Assembly (NCBI RefSeq): GCF_006442315.1 | Contig: NZ_VFVY01000003.1 | Span: 1 to 64,000 of the forward strand | Direction of reading: 5' to 3' | Length of the DNA stretch: 64,000 nt | DNA from: Mesorhizobium sp. B2-3-4 | Lineage (GTDB): Bacteria; Pseudomonadota; Alphaproteobacteria; Rhizobiales; Rhizobiaceae | In this document: in pieces, positions 1-8,599 of the stretch | Layout of the letters: each line of letters begins with the position of its first letter | Numbering within the stretch: the stretch's first letter is position 1 | The notes under the pieces: model-generated | Told to the model about the DNA's origin: nothing | Database searches by the model: none | Seen by the model: only the letters and a program-made list of their open reading frames with translations | Translations under genes and position numbers: made by a program

Positions 1-1308
1 CCCACCTGCCACCCCCACATCCCGCTGCATCACCGTCGCAAAAAACCCGTCCGTCCCATTCCGCGCCGGCGTCAGCGACAAGTAATCGCCATGCGCCGAG
101 CCCGTCACCCCCGGCGCGGCCTCTTCCAATGGCACGACCCGGAAAGCCGGATGCGCCGCCAGGAACGCCCCCACCTGCTCCTCGTTCTCCTCCAGCAGCA
201 GGGAGCAGGTCGCGTAGACCAGTCGGCCGCCGGGCTTCACCAGGCGCGAAGCACTCGCCAGGATGCGGGCTTGCAGCGCCACGAGATTGTCCAGTCCCTG
301 CTCCTGCGCGCGCCAGCGGGCGTCGGGGTTGCGGCGCCAGGTGCCGGTGCCGCTGCAGGGCGCGTCGACCAGCACGCGGTCGAAGCCGGCCTTGTGGCGC
401 TTGATCCACTTGTCCGTTTCGCTGGCCAGCAGCCGCGTCTCGATATTGTGCAGCCCTGCCCGGCGGAAGCGCTCGGCGCCGCGCTTCAGGCGGCCCTCCA
501 TCACGTCGCAGGCGACGACATGGCCCTTGTTGTTCATCTGCGTGGCGATGGCCAGCGTCTTGCCGCCGGCGCCGGCGCAGAAATCGACGACGCGCTCGCC
601 CGGCCGGGCATCGACCAGCATGGCGACGAGCTGCGAGCCCTCGTCCTGTATCTCGACTTCGCCGCGCTGTAGCATCGGCAGGCCGGCCAGCGAGGGGCGC
701 TCCTGCACGCGGATGCCCCAGGGCGCCATTTCAGACGCCTCGGCCGCCAGGCCAAGGCCCTTCAACGCGCCAAGCATGGCCTCGCGCGTCGACTTGATCG
801 AATTGACGCGCAGGTCGAGCGGCGCCGGCGTCAGCAGCGCGGCCATTTCCTGCCCAAACGCCCGGCCGAAACGGCGCCGCAAGGGATCGGCCGCCCAGAG
901 CGGGCATTCCAGGCGCACCTCTTGCGGCATGTCGGGATGGTCGATCGCGCCTCCCTGCAATTTGACCAGCAGCGCGTGCTCGTGATCGCTGAGGGCGGCA
1001 GGCGCGAATTTGGCGCCGTCGAACAGGCGTTTGACCTGATCGGGCGTCCTGCCCTGCTTGAGCGCGAGCCATGCCAGCAGCCGGTTGCGGGGCACGGCCT
1101 CGCGCCCATGCCGGGCCAGCCACCAGCCAAGCCGCGCATGATGGCGCAGCAGCGCATAGAGCAGCTCCAGGATCTGGCCACGGTCCCTGTCGCCGATATG
1201 GCGCCGGGCCCGAAACCAGGCGGAGACGACGGCATCGGCGGGACGCGCGACGCTGTCGACGTCCTGCATGAGTTCGATTGTGGCTTGCAGGCGGGTGGCT
1301 GGGGTCAC
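1..1308 (-). CDS. rsmB: RsmB-type 16S rRNA cytosine-5 methyltransferase (3' end cut by window)
   Basis: SAM-dependent RNA m5C methyltransferase of the RsmB/Sun (NOL1/NOP2) family, which methylates 16S rRNA. The leftward frame encodes 436 residues up to the window edge. The Rossmann SAM site reads DFCAGAGGKT, motif IV is DAPCSGTGTWR with one catalytic Cys, and motif VI is YATCSLLLEENEEQV with the second Cys. The late motif NGTDGFF near the edge shows that only a few C-terminal residues are missing. I chose the GTG at 1308; an in-frame ATG at 1374 would add 22 residues of low similarity to the family. The N-terminal part resembles the NusB-like region of RsmB proteins. It stands apart from the genes to its right. 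Confidence 0.85.
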   Translation of the reverse strand, partial: MTPATRLQATIELMQDVDSVARPADAVVSAWFRARRHIGDRDRGQILELLYALLRHHARLGWWLARHGREAVPRNRLLAWLALKQGRTPDQVKRLFDGAKFAPAALSDHEHALLVKLQGGAIDHPDMPQEVRLECPLWAADPLRRRFGRAFGQEMAALLTPAPLDLRVNSIKSTREAMLGALKGLGLAAEASEMAPWGIRVQERPSLAGLPMLQRGEVEIQDEGSQLVAMLVDARPGERVVDFCAGAGGKTLAIATQMNNKGHVVACDVMEGRLKRGAERFRRAGLHNIETRLLASETDKWIKRHKAGFDRVLVDAPCSGTGTWRRNPDARWRAQEQGLDNLVALQARILASASRLVKPGGRLVYATCSLLLEENEEQVGAFLAAHPAFRVVPLEEAAPGVTGSAHGDYLSLTPARNGTDGFFATVMQRDVGVAGG

Positions 1309-1454
1309 GGACGGATGATCAGGCTGAAAAAAATTCAGATATAGGCGACGGAACCGCGCTTGGCCATCGAGCATATCGGCCCGCCGGCGGCGGCATGCGC
1401 AGCCATGGGCGAAATCACGGGGATGTCCGCCTCCGGGACGGCTGGAGCATGATG

Positions 1455-1478
1455 CCGAAAACCGTGAGCGGTTTTCGG
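1455..1478. repeat. Short intergenic palindrome (rhizobial dispersed hairpin)
   Basis: Perfect hairpin with arms CCGAAAACCG and CGGTTTTCGG and loop TGAG, preceded by the words GAGCATGATG. The same core words recur at 37090-37136, so this looks like one copy of a dispersed palindromic repeat family. It lies downstream of the LprI-like gene (which ends at 1499) and could also act as its transcript end. Confidence 0.6.
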
Positions 1479-1498
1479 ACAGCAGCGTGCCTCCCTCT

Positions 1499-1891
1499 CT
1501 AACGGGTCTTCTGCACCCGCTTTTCGAGTTCGGCCGTGCGCGCGCCGAGATCGTCGAGCTCGAATCCCTGGGAGGTGAGGAAGGCGGCCGAGCCATTGTC
1601 CGGGTCGGCGGCAAGCCGGTGCGTTTCGCTGAGATGGTGCTTCAGCCAGGCGCGCTGCTCGCGCTGCAGCCGCGTCCGCCCGGCGCCATGTTCGCGCTGC
1701 ATCAGCGTGGTGTAGGCCGCGTTCAGCCTGACATCGAACTTGTCGATCTGGGCTTTCCCGCAATCCAGCATCGCCTCGGTGACGCCGCCGGACCGGTCGA
1801 TGCACGCTTTCATCTCGGCATCGCTTTGCGCCATCGCGGGATGGGCCGCGGTCATGACGGCAAGAGTGAGAAGGCAGGCGTATCGGCGCAT
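1499..1891 (-). CDS. LprI-like secreted protein (DUF1311 family)
   Basis: 130-residue protein beginning MRRYACLLTLAVMTAAHPAMAQ, a classical Sec signal peptide with cleavage after AMA. The mature part has the DUF1311/LprI pattern: two Cys (ACIDRSGG and LDCGK), a central NAAYTTLMQ helix, and an EQRAWLK motif that is typical of the family. Some LprI proteins inhibit lysozyme in the periplasm; that function is family knowledge and not shown here. The frame stays open further upstream, but the start at 1891 is set by the signal peptide. No operon partner is obvious. Confidence 0.75.
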   Translation of the reverse strand: MRRYACLLTLAVMTAAHPAMAQSDAEMKACIDRSGGVTEAMLDCGKAQIDKFDVRLNAAYTTLMQREHGAGRTRLQREQRAWLKHHLSETHRLAADPDNGSAAFLTSQGFELDDLGARTAELEKRVQKTR

Positions 1892-2028
1892 GGGGCGGTT
1901 CCTCGATGCCAAAGCACGGGCCGCTACGCTAACGTCGCCCCTGGCCGGCAATAAGGCGAACCGGCCGGCATCTCGGGCACGATATGTTGCACCGTTTGCC
2001 GGCGCGTGAAGGCCTGCCGTGCCCCGGC

Positions 2029-2755
2029 TCAGCCGTAGCACCCGCGCTCGGCCGCCAGCCTTTTCACCAGCGCCGACACGGCATCGATGGCGGGCGTCGG
2101 CCTGTCCGTCAGCCGGCCGAGTTCCTGCACGGCGCTGACCAGCGCGTCGATCTCCATCGGGCGGCCGCGTTCCAGGTCCTGCAGCATCGAGGTCTTGTGC
2201 TCGCCGACATCGCCGGCGCCCTTGATGCGGCGGTCGACCTCGATGGGAAAGCGCACGCCGAGGCTCTCGCCGATCGCCTGGGCCTCCAGCATCATGGCGC
2301 GGGCAAGCGCGCGGGTGCCGTCATCGGCAACGATCGCGGCCAGCGTCGAGCCGGTCAGCGCCGAGATCGGGTTGAAGGAGAGGTTGCCCCAGAGCTTGAT
2401 CCAGATTTCGCTGCGGATGTCCTCGCGCACCGGCGCCTGCAGGCCGGCCTTGACCATCTCGGCGGCCAGCAGCGTCACCCGTTCGCTCTTCTCGCCGGAG
2501 GGTTCGCCGAGCGAAAAGCGCCTGCCCTCGACATGGCGGATGAGGCCCGGCGCGTCGACCTCGACGGCGGGATAGACGACCGAGCCGATGACGCGCTCTG
2601 GCCCGATGCGCCGCCAGATGGCGCCGCCGGGGTCCACCGTCTCCAGCCTGGTGCCTTCGAGTGGGCCGCCGAGCCCGTGAAAATACCACCAGGGCACGCC
2701 GTTCTGCATGGTGACGACCGATGTATCCGGGCCGAGCAGCGGCGCGATCTGATCG
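2029..2755 (-). pseudogene. Truncated 2-dehydropantoate 2-reductase-like gene
   Basis: Carries the C-terminal two thirds of a PanE/ApbA-type reductase. The open frame starts at NGVPWWYFHGLGG and runs to the stop at 2029. It lacks the N-terminal NADP-binding Rossmann segment (GAGAIGGYLAA) that the intact copy at 7611-8597 has. The catalytic-domain motifs KLWGNLSFNPISALTGSTL and GRPMEIDALV are intact and in frame, so the truncation is probably recent. A product could start at the Met at 2709, but without a nucleotide-binding domain it is unlikely to be active. The break point at 2755 coincides with the start of an unrelated ABC gene fragment on the other strand. Confidence 0.85.
2033..2755 (-). 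repeat. Direct repeat copy A (C-terminal part of ketopantoate-reductase-like gene)
   Basis: This stretch matches 7621-8343 base for base at a constant offset of 5588. From about 2123 to 2755 only a handful of substitutions are visible, whereas the outer 90 bases (2033-2122) differ at many positions. Similarity stops abruptly at 2755, where sequence from an ABC transporter gene begins. Both copies have the same orientation. Confidence 0.9.
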
Positions 2756-3178
2756 CCCGGGCGCTGACGCTGAGCCGAAGCTGATCATCGCCGATGAGAG
2801 CGTGTCGGCGCTCGACGTATCGGTGCAGGCGCGCGTGCTCGACCTGTTGAAGGAATTGCAGCGCGAATTCGGTGTCGCCTATCTCTTCATCCGCACGACA
2901 TGGCCGTGGTCGAGAACATCTCCGACCGCGTTGCCGTCATGTATCTCGGCCAGATCGTCGAGATGGGCACGCGCGACCAGGCCTTCTCCAACCCGCGCCA
3001 TCCCTACACCAGGCGCCTGATCGAAGCCGTGCCGGTGCCCGACCCGGCCAGGCGAAGAAGCCGCTTCGCCAGGTTGGACCAGCAAATCCCGAGCGCCACC
3101 CGCAGGATCGGCGAAGCGCCGATGAAGCTGGCGCTCAACGATGTCGGCGGCGGCCACCTGGTGGCCGCCGGCGTCTGA
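2756..3178 (+). pseudogene. Remnant of a dipeptide/oligopeptide ABC transporter ATPase (frameshifted)
   Basis: The C-terminal half of a DppF/OppF-type ATPase can be read across three frames. It begins with IARALTLS just after 2755, continues after a one-base loss as [20 protein letters not shown] (Walker B and D-loop), and after a second one-base loss near 2886 as [21 protein letters not shown], to a stop at 3178. The H-loop (normally SHD) falls on the second frameshift. The characteristic oligopeptide-ATPase tail [19 protein letters not shown] is present. The Walker A half is missing and the gene abuts the truncated reductase, so this is a decaying fragment left by a rearrangement. Confidence 0.85.
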
Positions 3179-3259
3179 GCCGATCGGATTCGTCGCCGCC
3201 GAACTCTCAGGATCGGCTTGTCTGCCGGCCCGGCCCGTGGGGCGCAGATGCGCCCTGGC

Positions 3260-6200
3260 TCAGTTCGGCAAGGTCGAATACTCGACCAGGAATGCGATAT
3301 CGTCGACCTCTTGCAATTGCTGGCTTCCCACATCGAGCCGGAACGTCTGGTCGAGCGGGGTACCGCTGAAGACATTGAGCGGCATCGCCCCGGCGGAGCC
3401 ATCGAAAGGTGCTGCGTTGGAGGCGGCCACGCCGTCCTCGAACGTAGCCGTGGCCGTGGTGCCATCGCCTGAGGTCAGCGTGGCCGTGGCCGGCCCTTTG
3501 CCCAACCATATCAGCGCCAGGTTGGCGATCGTTCGAACGCCGGCGGCCGGCTCGCCAACATCGGAGAGGTCGATCGTCAGTTGTGACGAGCTTCCCTCGC
3601 GAAGCGCCGAAACGCCCTCGGCATTGATCGTCGATCCGGCAAACAGCATGGCCCGGTTCGATGGCGCGGCAGGCGCAGGCTGGGCGAACGCATCGTCGTT
3701 GAAGAACGCGAACCCGTCGAAGGTAAGCAGCATGTCGGTCAGACCGGAGGCCGCGCCCGGCCCTGCGGCCAGCGCGACGTCCCAGCCGGTGGTGAAGCCG
3801 CTGCCTTCGAACTGCAGGAGTGTCTCGCCCGGCAACCCGAACGCATCCATGTCGTCCTTCAGGTCGAACTCGGAGATCGGCAAGGCGTCGGGGAACCGTA
3901 TCAGCATCTGTTCGGGACTGCCGCTCCCGACGTTCACCGACGACACGCCGCGATTGCGCAGCGAACCGCGGATGAGGCTTGCACCGGTGGTCTGGCATCC
4001 GACGCTGACGCTACGGATACGGAAGCCGAAAAGGCCGGGATAAGCCACCCGCAGCAGGGCTTCCTCGGTCACGAAGCTGCAACGGCCGGTGCTCTTCAGA
4101 GCGCCGAAGGCAAGCGGAAAGTCGCGGGCAAGCGACAGCGTATGCTGGACGGGCATGGTCAGCTTGATGGCGAGCAGCCGGCTGTTTTCCAGCGCCGAGA
4201 GATCGGCTATCAGCAGGTCCGGGCCCATAAGACCGCGCATGGCCTTGGGCAGGTAGTTCTTCCTGATGATGGCGATGGCGCGCGCCTGTTCGAAAGCCAG
4301 CGCGCGCTCCGACAGCCAGCCCATGCGTGCGGCATTGTCGACGTAGTAACCCATGAGCTGCTCCGCAACCAGGGCGAGTTTCGACCAGGTCTCGACGCTC
4401 AGGAAACGGTCGCGATTGAAGCGGACGAGCGTATTGGCGTATTGCAGGTCCGCCTGCGCGATCTGCTGCTGGTACTGGGTGATGGAAACGCCGCGTTGGC
4501 GCACCTTGACCTGTGCCTGGGCGGCAGGCAGGGCTTCGTCCCGCAGTCGCTTGATTTCGTCACCGCGCCGGTTGGCCTCGGTTTCCATCGTCTCCATGCT
4601 CAGCCAGGAAACGTAGGTAAAGACGGCAAGGCCACCCAGCACCATGGCGCCCGAACCACCGACGGCGACAAGGCCTTTCGTCGCCTCGCCGCCGCCAGCC
4701 GCGCTGCCCTTGTCCTCCTTGGTGAGCTTTTCCAGTTCCTTCTTGACGCCGCCGGCGTAGTCCTTGAACTGACCCCACAAGCTGTCGTGATCGTCGATCT
4801 CCTGCTGCTTCTTTTCGATCTGCTTCTCGATCGCCTTGACCTGGTCCTGAGCCAGCTTCACATCGTTCTGCGCGATTGCGACCTGCTCTTCCGCGATCTT
4901 GGCGGTTGCCTTGCCCTTCTCGACCAGCAGCCCGGCATACATCCTGTCGAGCTGGGCCTGTTCGAAGCGATCCGTATAGGCGATGAAGTCGTTCTGAGCC
5001 GCCTTGGCCGCCGAGGCCAGGCTGTCCGCCGCGTCTTTCAAGGGACGGAACCGCAGGACCGGCACCATGTCCTCGCGCCAGCCATAGACGTTCAGTCCCT
5101 GCCGGATCAGGTACAGCCCGTAATTGGCCCTGGCGACCTGCGCGCGGATCGCCGGATTGCCGATAAGGGTCACCATGACCAGGATCGGCGATCCCTCCTT
5201 GGGATAGCTTGGTGCCGTGCCGGGCTCCACGCCGTGCAGGAGGAGTACGCCCTTGTAGAGTTCGCGCGCGCGACGAATGCTCGATGGTTCGTCGGTGCGG
5301 AAGAGTTGTTCGGCCCAGTCGAGCATTGCCCGGCCCTGCGCGAGGCGGAAGAAGCGCCATTCGCATGGCGAGATCGCGAGATTGCGCCTGAGTGTGCTGA
5401 AGGCGCGATCATCGCTTCCCGACGAGGCGGCTGGATAGGCATTTTTGCGCGTGCCGCTGCGTTCGTCGTATGTCACGGTCGTGGTGTAGGGCAGGCTTTC
5501 CAGTTGGAATATCCGCGATGATCCATTGTAGGGATCGGCGGTATAGGCCTCCGCGACGCCGACGAAATTCCCGGTGAGAAAGCCGAGTTGCCGGCACGCT
5601 TCGGCATAGTTCCGCGTCGCCTGCGCGATGCCGGCGCGCAGGAACGGCAGCATCACCTGCAGCACGTAATACAGCCAATGCACGTAAAGCGTTGCGGATG
5701 TGAGCGTCGAGATGATGCGGTTTGTGTCGTTGTCGAAACCCGAGGGATAGTTGAGCGGCAGGAAGTAAGGTGGCTGGAAAAACCCCTCGAGCGCGCTCAG
5801 GGCTTCGACGCTGTCGGTCGGCATTCCGGCCCGTGCCGGCAACGAGATGTCGCGATGGATCTCGGAGCCGCTGTTCCATTGAAACGAGAACGCCTCCTTG
5901 TACCAGTATCTGTTCAGCAGCTGCTTGAGCGTCGCTTGGGCCGCGACCTCGACGTCCGCCAGCGATGCCAGCGCCCCGTTGTAGTCGCCCTGGTCGATTT
6001 GGCCGACGGATTGCGTCAACTGGTCGGTGAATGCGAACAGCCCGACCAGGATCGACCCGACCCCATCCGATGCGGAGACCGAATGTTGCTCGGCTTCCGT
6101 GAAAGCCTTGCGCGCGTCGAAGTCTCGGCCGCCCATGAACGTCTGTACGGCTTCACGGAACTGCGCTGAAAAGACGGGGATCGTGCGCCGGATATCAAAC

Positions 6201-7471
6201 GCATTCTCGCAATAGAAGGGCTGCTGTCGGTCGAGCCATTCCTCATACTGCAGATAGAAGGGCGCCGATCCGGCAAAGCCGGGCAAGACGATCGGGCGTT
6301 GCCTGTCCTGGCGCGCGTCAGGAGAAATCGGGTAAGGGTCGAACGGCGCCTGGAAACTGTCGGACAGAAAGCCGCGCAAGGCATCGACATTGAGTTGGAT
6401 TCGCGACGTCCTGGCGCCGGCGTCCGGTTCGAAGTCGACGCGGAAGCGCTTTTGCAATTCCGAAGAGCCGACGCCGGAAAGCTGGACGAGCTTCGCCAGA
6501 TAGCCGTCATCGCTTTCGGAACTCGCCTTGGCCGGCACCTGATTCGCGGTCTTGCCGAACCCGCCCTTGTCGCGCGACACCGTCAGCGCGGGCTTGAGGA
6601 TCTCGGCCAGTAATGCAGCCGTCGACGTGAGCGCCTCGGAAGATGTCCTGAAATTCTGGTGCAACCGGTTGTCGAGTTGCTTCTCGAGCGTCGCCTTTGA
6701 GGGCTGCGCGTCACCCGGCGACGACGTTGCCCCGTGCATGAAAAGCGCGGCGTTGACCCACACACCGCGCAGATAGTCGCGATAAAGGCGCAGATTCGAT
6801 TTCTTGCCGATATGGTCCCGGATCGCCCCGGTGAAAATCTCGCCTGTGACCGAGCCGGCCAGCGTTCCGGCATCGAGCTTGTCGAAATCGAGGAGCCGGC
6901 CCCAGTCCTCGCCGACACCGGCATCCTTGGCCGCGATGTCGAGGGCCTGCAGTGTCTTGAGCCTGGTAGCGACAGGCCATGATGCGGCGGGGCTGTCCGC
7001 CCAGGGAGCGGTCAGTTGCTCCCGCAGGTCCCTGGCGCTGGTGAGACGATTTGCAGCGAGGAACTCCGAGAGCAATTTGATATCGCCGCTCGCGGCAGGC
7101 TTCGCCTTGGGGTACAATTCGACCTGAATGACAAGGCCGGCCTGCGGCCCCGTTTTCATCTTGTAAGCGGGCGCCGCGATGCCCGCATCCACGACCTCGA
7201 TGGTGGAGGATGAACCCGGAGATACGCCGAGCAGGCGATAGGCTTCGACAGCCTCGTCTTCGAGCGCCAGCGTGAATGTGCCGGCCCGACCGCTGACGGC
7301 TTCAGCCAACCTGGCCGTCCGGGCCTTGGACAGGAGCTTGCCGTTCAAGGTCGCGACCCAGGTCAGCCGAACCCCTGAAAGAGGTTGTCCTGTTTCCTTC
7401 TGGATGACCTTGCCGGAAAGTGTGACGGGAGTGCTCGGTGCGGCGGAAACGCCGATATTTTCAGAAAGCAT
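3260..7471 (-). CDS. Large Tc-toxin subunit A-like protein (TcB-binding-like C-terminal region)
   Basis: 1403-residue protein, or 1427 from an ATG at 7543. I chose 7471 because a GAGGG ribosome site lies just upstream. There is no signal peptide. Residues about 20-125 look like a beta-sandwich of the carboxypeptidase-regulatory type. A long, mainly helical body follows. Residues about 840-905 form a strong coiled coil rich in Gln, Lys and Glu, followed by a Gly-rich hydrophobic stretch (about 932-960, AVGGSGAMVLGGLAVFTYV) and a second long helix, the helix-hairpin-helix plan of the TcA translocation channel. Residues about 1110-1256 (SLARDFPLAFGALKSTGRC, PGLFGFRIRSVSVGC, LPGETLLQFEGSGFTTGWD, LTDMLLTFDGFAFF) resemble the TcB-binding domain that ends TcA proteins. 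About 150 extra residues follow. No TcB or TcC gene is in the window. The toxin role is inferred and could be wrong. Confidence 0.6.
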   Translation of the reverse strand: MLSENIGVSAAPSTPVTLSGKVIQKETGQPLSGVRLTWVATLNGKLLSKARTARLAEAVSGRAGTFTLALEDEAVEAYRLLGVSPGSSSTIEVVDAGIAAPAYKMKTGPQAGLVIQVELYPKAKPAASGDIKLLSEFLAANRLTSARDLREQLTAPWADSPAASWPVATRLKTLQALDIAAKDAGVGEDWGRLLDFDKLDAGTLAGSVTGEIFTGAIRDHIGKKSNLRLYRDYLRGVWVNAALFMHGATSSPGDAQPSKATLEKQLDNRLHQNFRTSSEALTSTAALLAEILKPALTVSRDKGGFGKTANQVPAKASSESDDGYLAKLVQLSGVGSSELQKRFRVDFEPDAGARTSRIQLNVDALRGFLSDSFQAPFDPYPISPDARQDRQRPIVLPGFAGSAPFYLQYEEWLDRQQPFYCENAFDIRRTIPVFSAQFREAVQTFMGGRDFDARKAFTEAEQHSVSASDGVGSILVGLFAFTDQLTQSVGQIDQGDYNGALASLADVEVAAQATLKQLLNRYWYKEAFSFQWNSGSEIHRDISLPARAGMPTDSVEALSALEGFFQPPYFLPLNYPSGFDNDTNRIISTLTSATLYVHWLYYVLQVMLPFLRAGIAQATRNYAEACRQLGFLTGNFVGVAEAYTADPYNGSSRIFQLESLPYTTTVTYDERSGTRKNAYPAASSGSDDRAFSTLRRNLAISPCEWRFFRLAQGRAMLDWAEQLFRTDEPSSIRRARELYKGVLLLHGVEPGTAPSYPKEGSPILVMVTLIGNPAIRAQVARANYGLYLIRQGLNVYGWREDMVPVLRFRPLKDAADSLASAAKAAQNDFIAYTDRFEQAQLDRMYAGLLVEKGKATAKIAEEQVAIAQNDVKLAQDQVKAIEKQIEKKQQEIDDHDSLWGQFKDYAGGVKKELEKLTKEDKGSAAGGGEATKGLVAVGGSGAMVLGGLAVFTYVSWLSMETMETEANRRGDEIKRLRDEALPAAQAQVKVRQRGVSITQYQQQIAQADLQYANTLVRFNRDRFLSVETWSKLALVAEQLMGYYVDNAARMGWLSERALAFEQARAIAIIRKNYLPKAMRGLMGPDLLIADLSALENSRLLAIKLTMPVQHTLSLARDFPLAFGALKSTGRCSFVTEEALLRVAYPGLFGFRIRSVSVGCQTTGASLIRGSLRNRGVSSVNVGSGSPEQMLIRFPDALPISEFDLKDDMDAFGLPGETLLQFEGSGFTTGWDVALAAGPGAASGLTDMLLTFDGFAFFNDDAFAQPAPAAPSNRAMLFAGSTINAEGVSALREGSSSQLTIDLSDVGEPAAGVRTIANLALIWLGKGPATATLTSGDGTTATATFEDGVAASNAAPFDGSAGAMPLNVFSGTPLDQTFRLDVGSQQLQEVDDIAFLVEYSTLPN

Positions 7472-7610
7472 TGAACCCTCGCTGACAAGACCCCGTTCCC
7501 GGGAGGTAGCGTAGGCAAGGTTCGGCCTCCGGCAAGTCGTCATATGCCGACAGGCGCGCTACATTCAACGATGCTGAATTAAGGGCCCGTGCAGCCTTTT
7601 CCCGGCCGCG

Positions 7611-8597
7611 TCACCCTCGGCCGTAGCAGCCGCGCTCCACCGCCAGCCGCCGCACCAGCGCCGACACCGCATCGATGTTCGGCGTGGGCTTGTCGGTAAG
7701 CCTTCCGAGCTCCTGCACGGCGCTGACCAGCGCGTCGATCTCCATCGGGCGGCCGCGTTCCAGGTCCTGCAGCATCGAGGTTTTGTGCTCGCCGACATCG
7801 CCGGCGCCCTTGATGCGGCGGTCGACCTCGATGGGAAAGCGCACGCCGAGGCTCTCGCCGATCGCCTGGGCCTCCAGCATCATGGCGCGGGCAAGCGCGC
7901 GGGTGCCGTCATCGGCAACGATCGCGGCCAGCGTCGAGCCGGTCAGCGCCGAGATCGGGTTGAAGGAGAGGTTGCCCCAGAGCTTGATCCAGATTTCGCT
8001 GCGGATGTCCTCGCGCACCGGCGCCTGCAGGCCGGCCTTGACCATCTCTCCGGCCAGCAGCGTCACCCGTTCGCTCTTCTCGCCGGAGGGTTCGCCGAGC
8101 GAAAAGCGCCTGCCCTCGACATGGCGGATGAGGCCCGGCGTGTCGACCTCGACGGCGGGATAGACGACCGAGCCGATGATGCGCTCTGGCCCGATGCGCC
8201 GCCAGATGGCGCCGCCGGGGTCCACCGTCTCCAGCCTGGTGCCTTCGAGTGGGCCGCCGAGCCCATGAAAATACCACCAGGGCACGCCGTTCTGCATGGT
8301 GACGACCGATGTATCAGGGCCGAGCAACGGCGCGATCTGGTCGAGCGCGGGGGTCAGCGAATGCGCCTTCAGCGCCAGCACGACATAATCCTGGACGCCG
8401 AGCTCCACGGCCTTCGCGGCGGCCCTGACCGGCGCCACGCTTTCCGCGCCGTCCTCGACCAGGCGCAGGCCGTCAGCCCTGATGGCTTCGAGATGCGCGC
8501 CGCGCGCCACGATCGACAGTTCGGTGCGGCCGGCGAGCGCGAGCTTGGCGGCGAGATAGCCGCCGATGGCGCCTGCGCCGAAAATGGTGATCTTCAT
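7611..8597 (-). CDS. 2-dehydropantoate 2-reductase family protein (PanE/ApbA-like)
   Basis: 328-residue NAD(P)-dependent reductase of the ketopantoate reductase family. The N-terminal Rossmann site reads KITIFGAGAIGGYLAAKLA. The middle has QNGVPWWY, and the catalytic helical domain has the Lys in IWIKLWGNLSFNPISALTG and the EIDALV segment. The ATG at 8597 lies 5 bases downstream of the acyl-CoA ligase frame, so the two genes are almost certainly co-transcribed. Many bacteria carry several PanE paralogues, often with unknown 2-oxo acid substrates. Its place behind an acyl-CoA ligase in a transport operon argues for a catabolic role and not for pantothenate synthesis. Its C-terminal two thirds are duplicated at 2029-2755. 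Confidence 0.85.
   Translation of the reverse strand: MKITIFGAGAIGGYLAAKLALAGRTELSIVARGAHLEAIRADGLRLVEDGAESVAPVRAAAKAVELGVQDYVVLALKAHSLTPALDQIAPLLGPDTSVVTMQNGVPWWYFHGLGGPLEGTRLETVDPGGAIWRRIGPERIIGSVVYPAVEVDTPGLIRHVEGRRFSLGEPSGEKSERVTLLAGEMVKAGLQAPVREDIRSEIWIKLWGNLSFNPISALTGSTLAAIVADDGTRALARAMMLEAQAIGESLGVRFPIEVDRRIKGAGDVGEHKTSMLQDLERGRPMEIDALVSAVQELGRLTDKPTPNIDAVSALVRRLAVERGCYGRG
7621..8343 (-). repeat. Direct repeat copy B (inside the intact ketopantoate-reductase-like gene)
   Basis: Partner of the repeat at 2033-2755, same orientation, offset 5588. The two copies bracket the Tc-like gene and the ABC fragment, so homologous recombination between them could delete or amplify the 5.6 kb segment. 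Confidence 0.9.
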
Positions 8598-8599
8598 CG

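Noticed and set aside
1320..1345. CTGAA/TTCAG hairpin with an A/T run as terminator
   Set aside because: The stem is only five base pairs and it lies at the 5' end of the rsmB-like gene, where a terminator would make no sense.
2029..2709. Truncated reductase copy as a functional short enzyme
   Set aside because: It lacks the whole nucleotide-binding N-terminus; a cofactor-free enzyme of this family is not plausible.
4142..5521. Plus-strand frame opposite the Tc-like gene with Leu-rich segments
   Set aside because: Composition follows from the coiled-coil codons of the real gene read backwards; no start signal or family motif.
7472..7543. Upstream ATG adding 24 residues to the Tc-like protein
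   Set aside because: No ribosome site precedes it, while the ATG at 7471 has GAGGG at the right distance. Kept only as an alternative.
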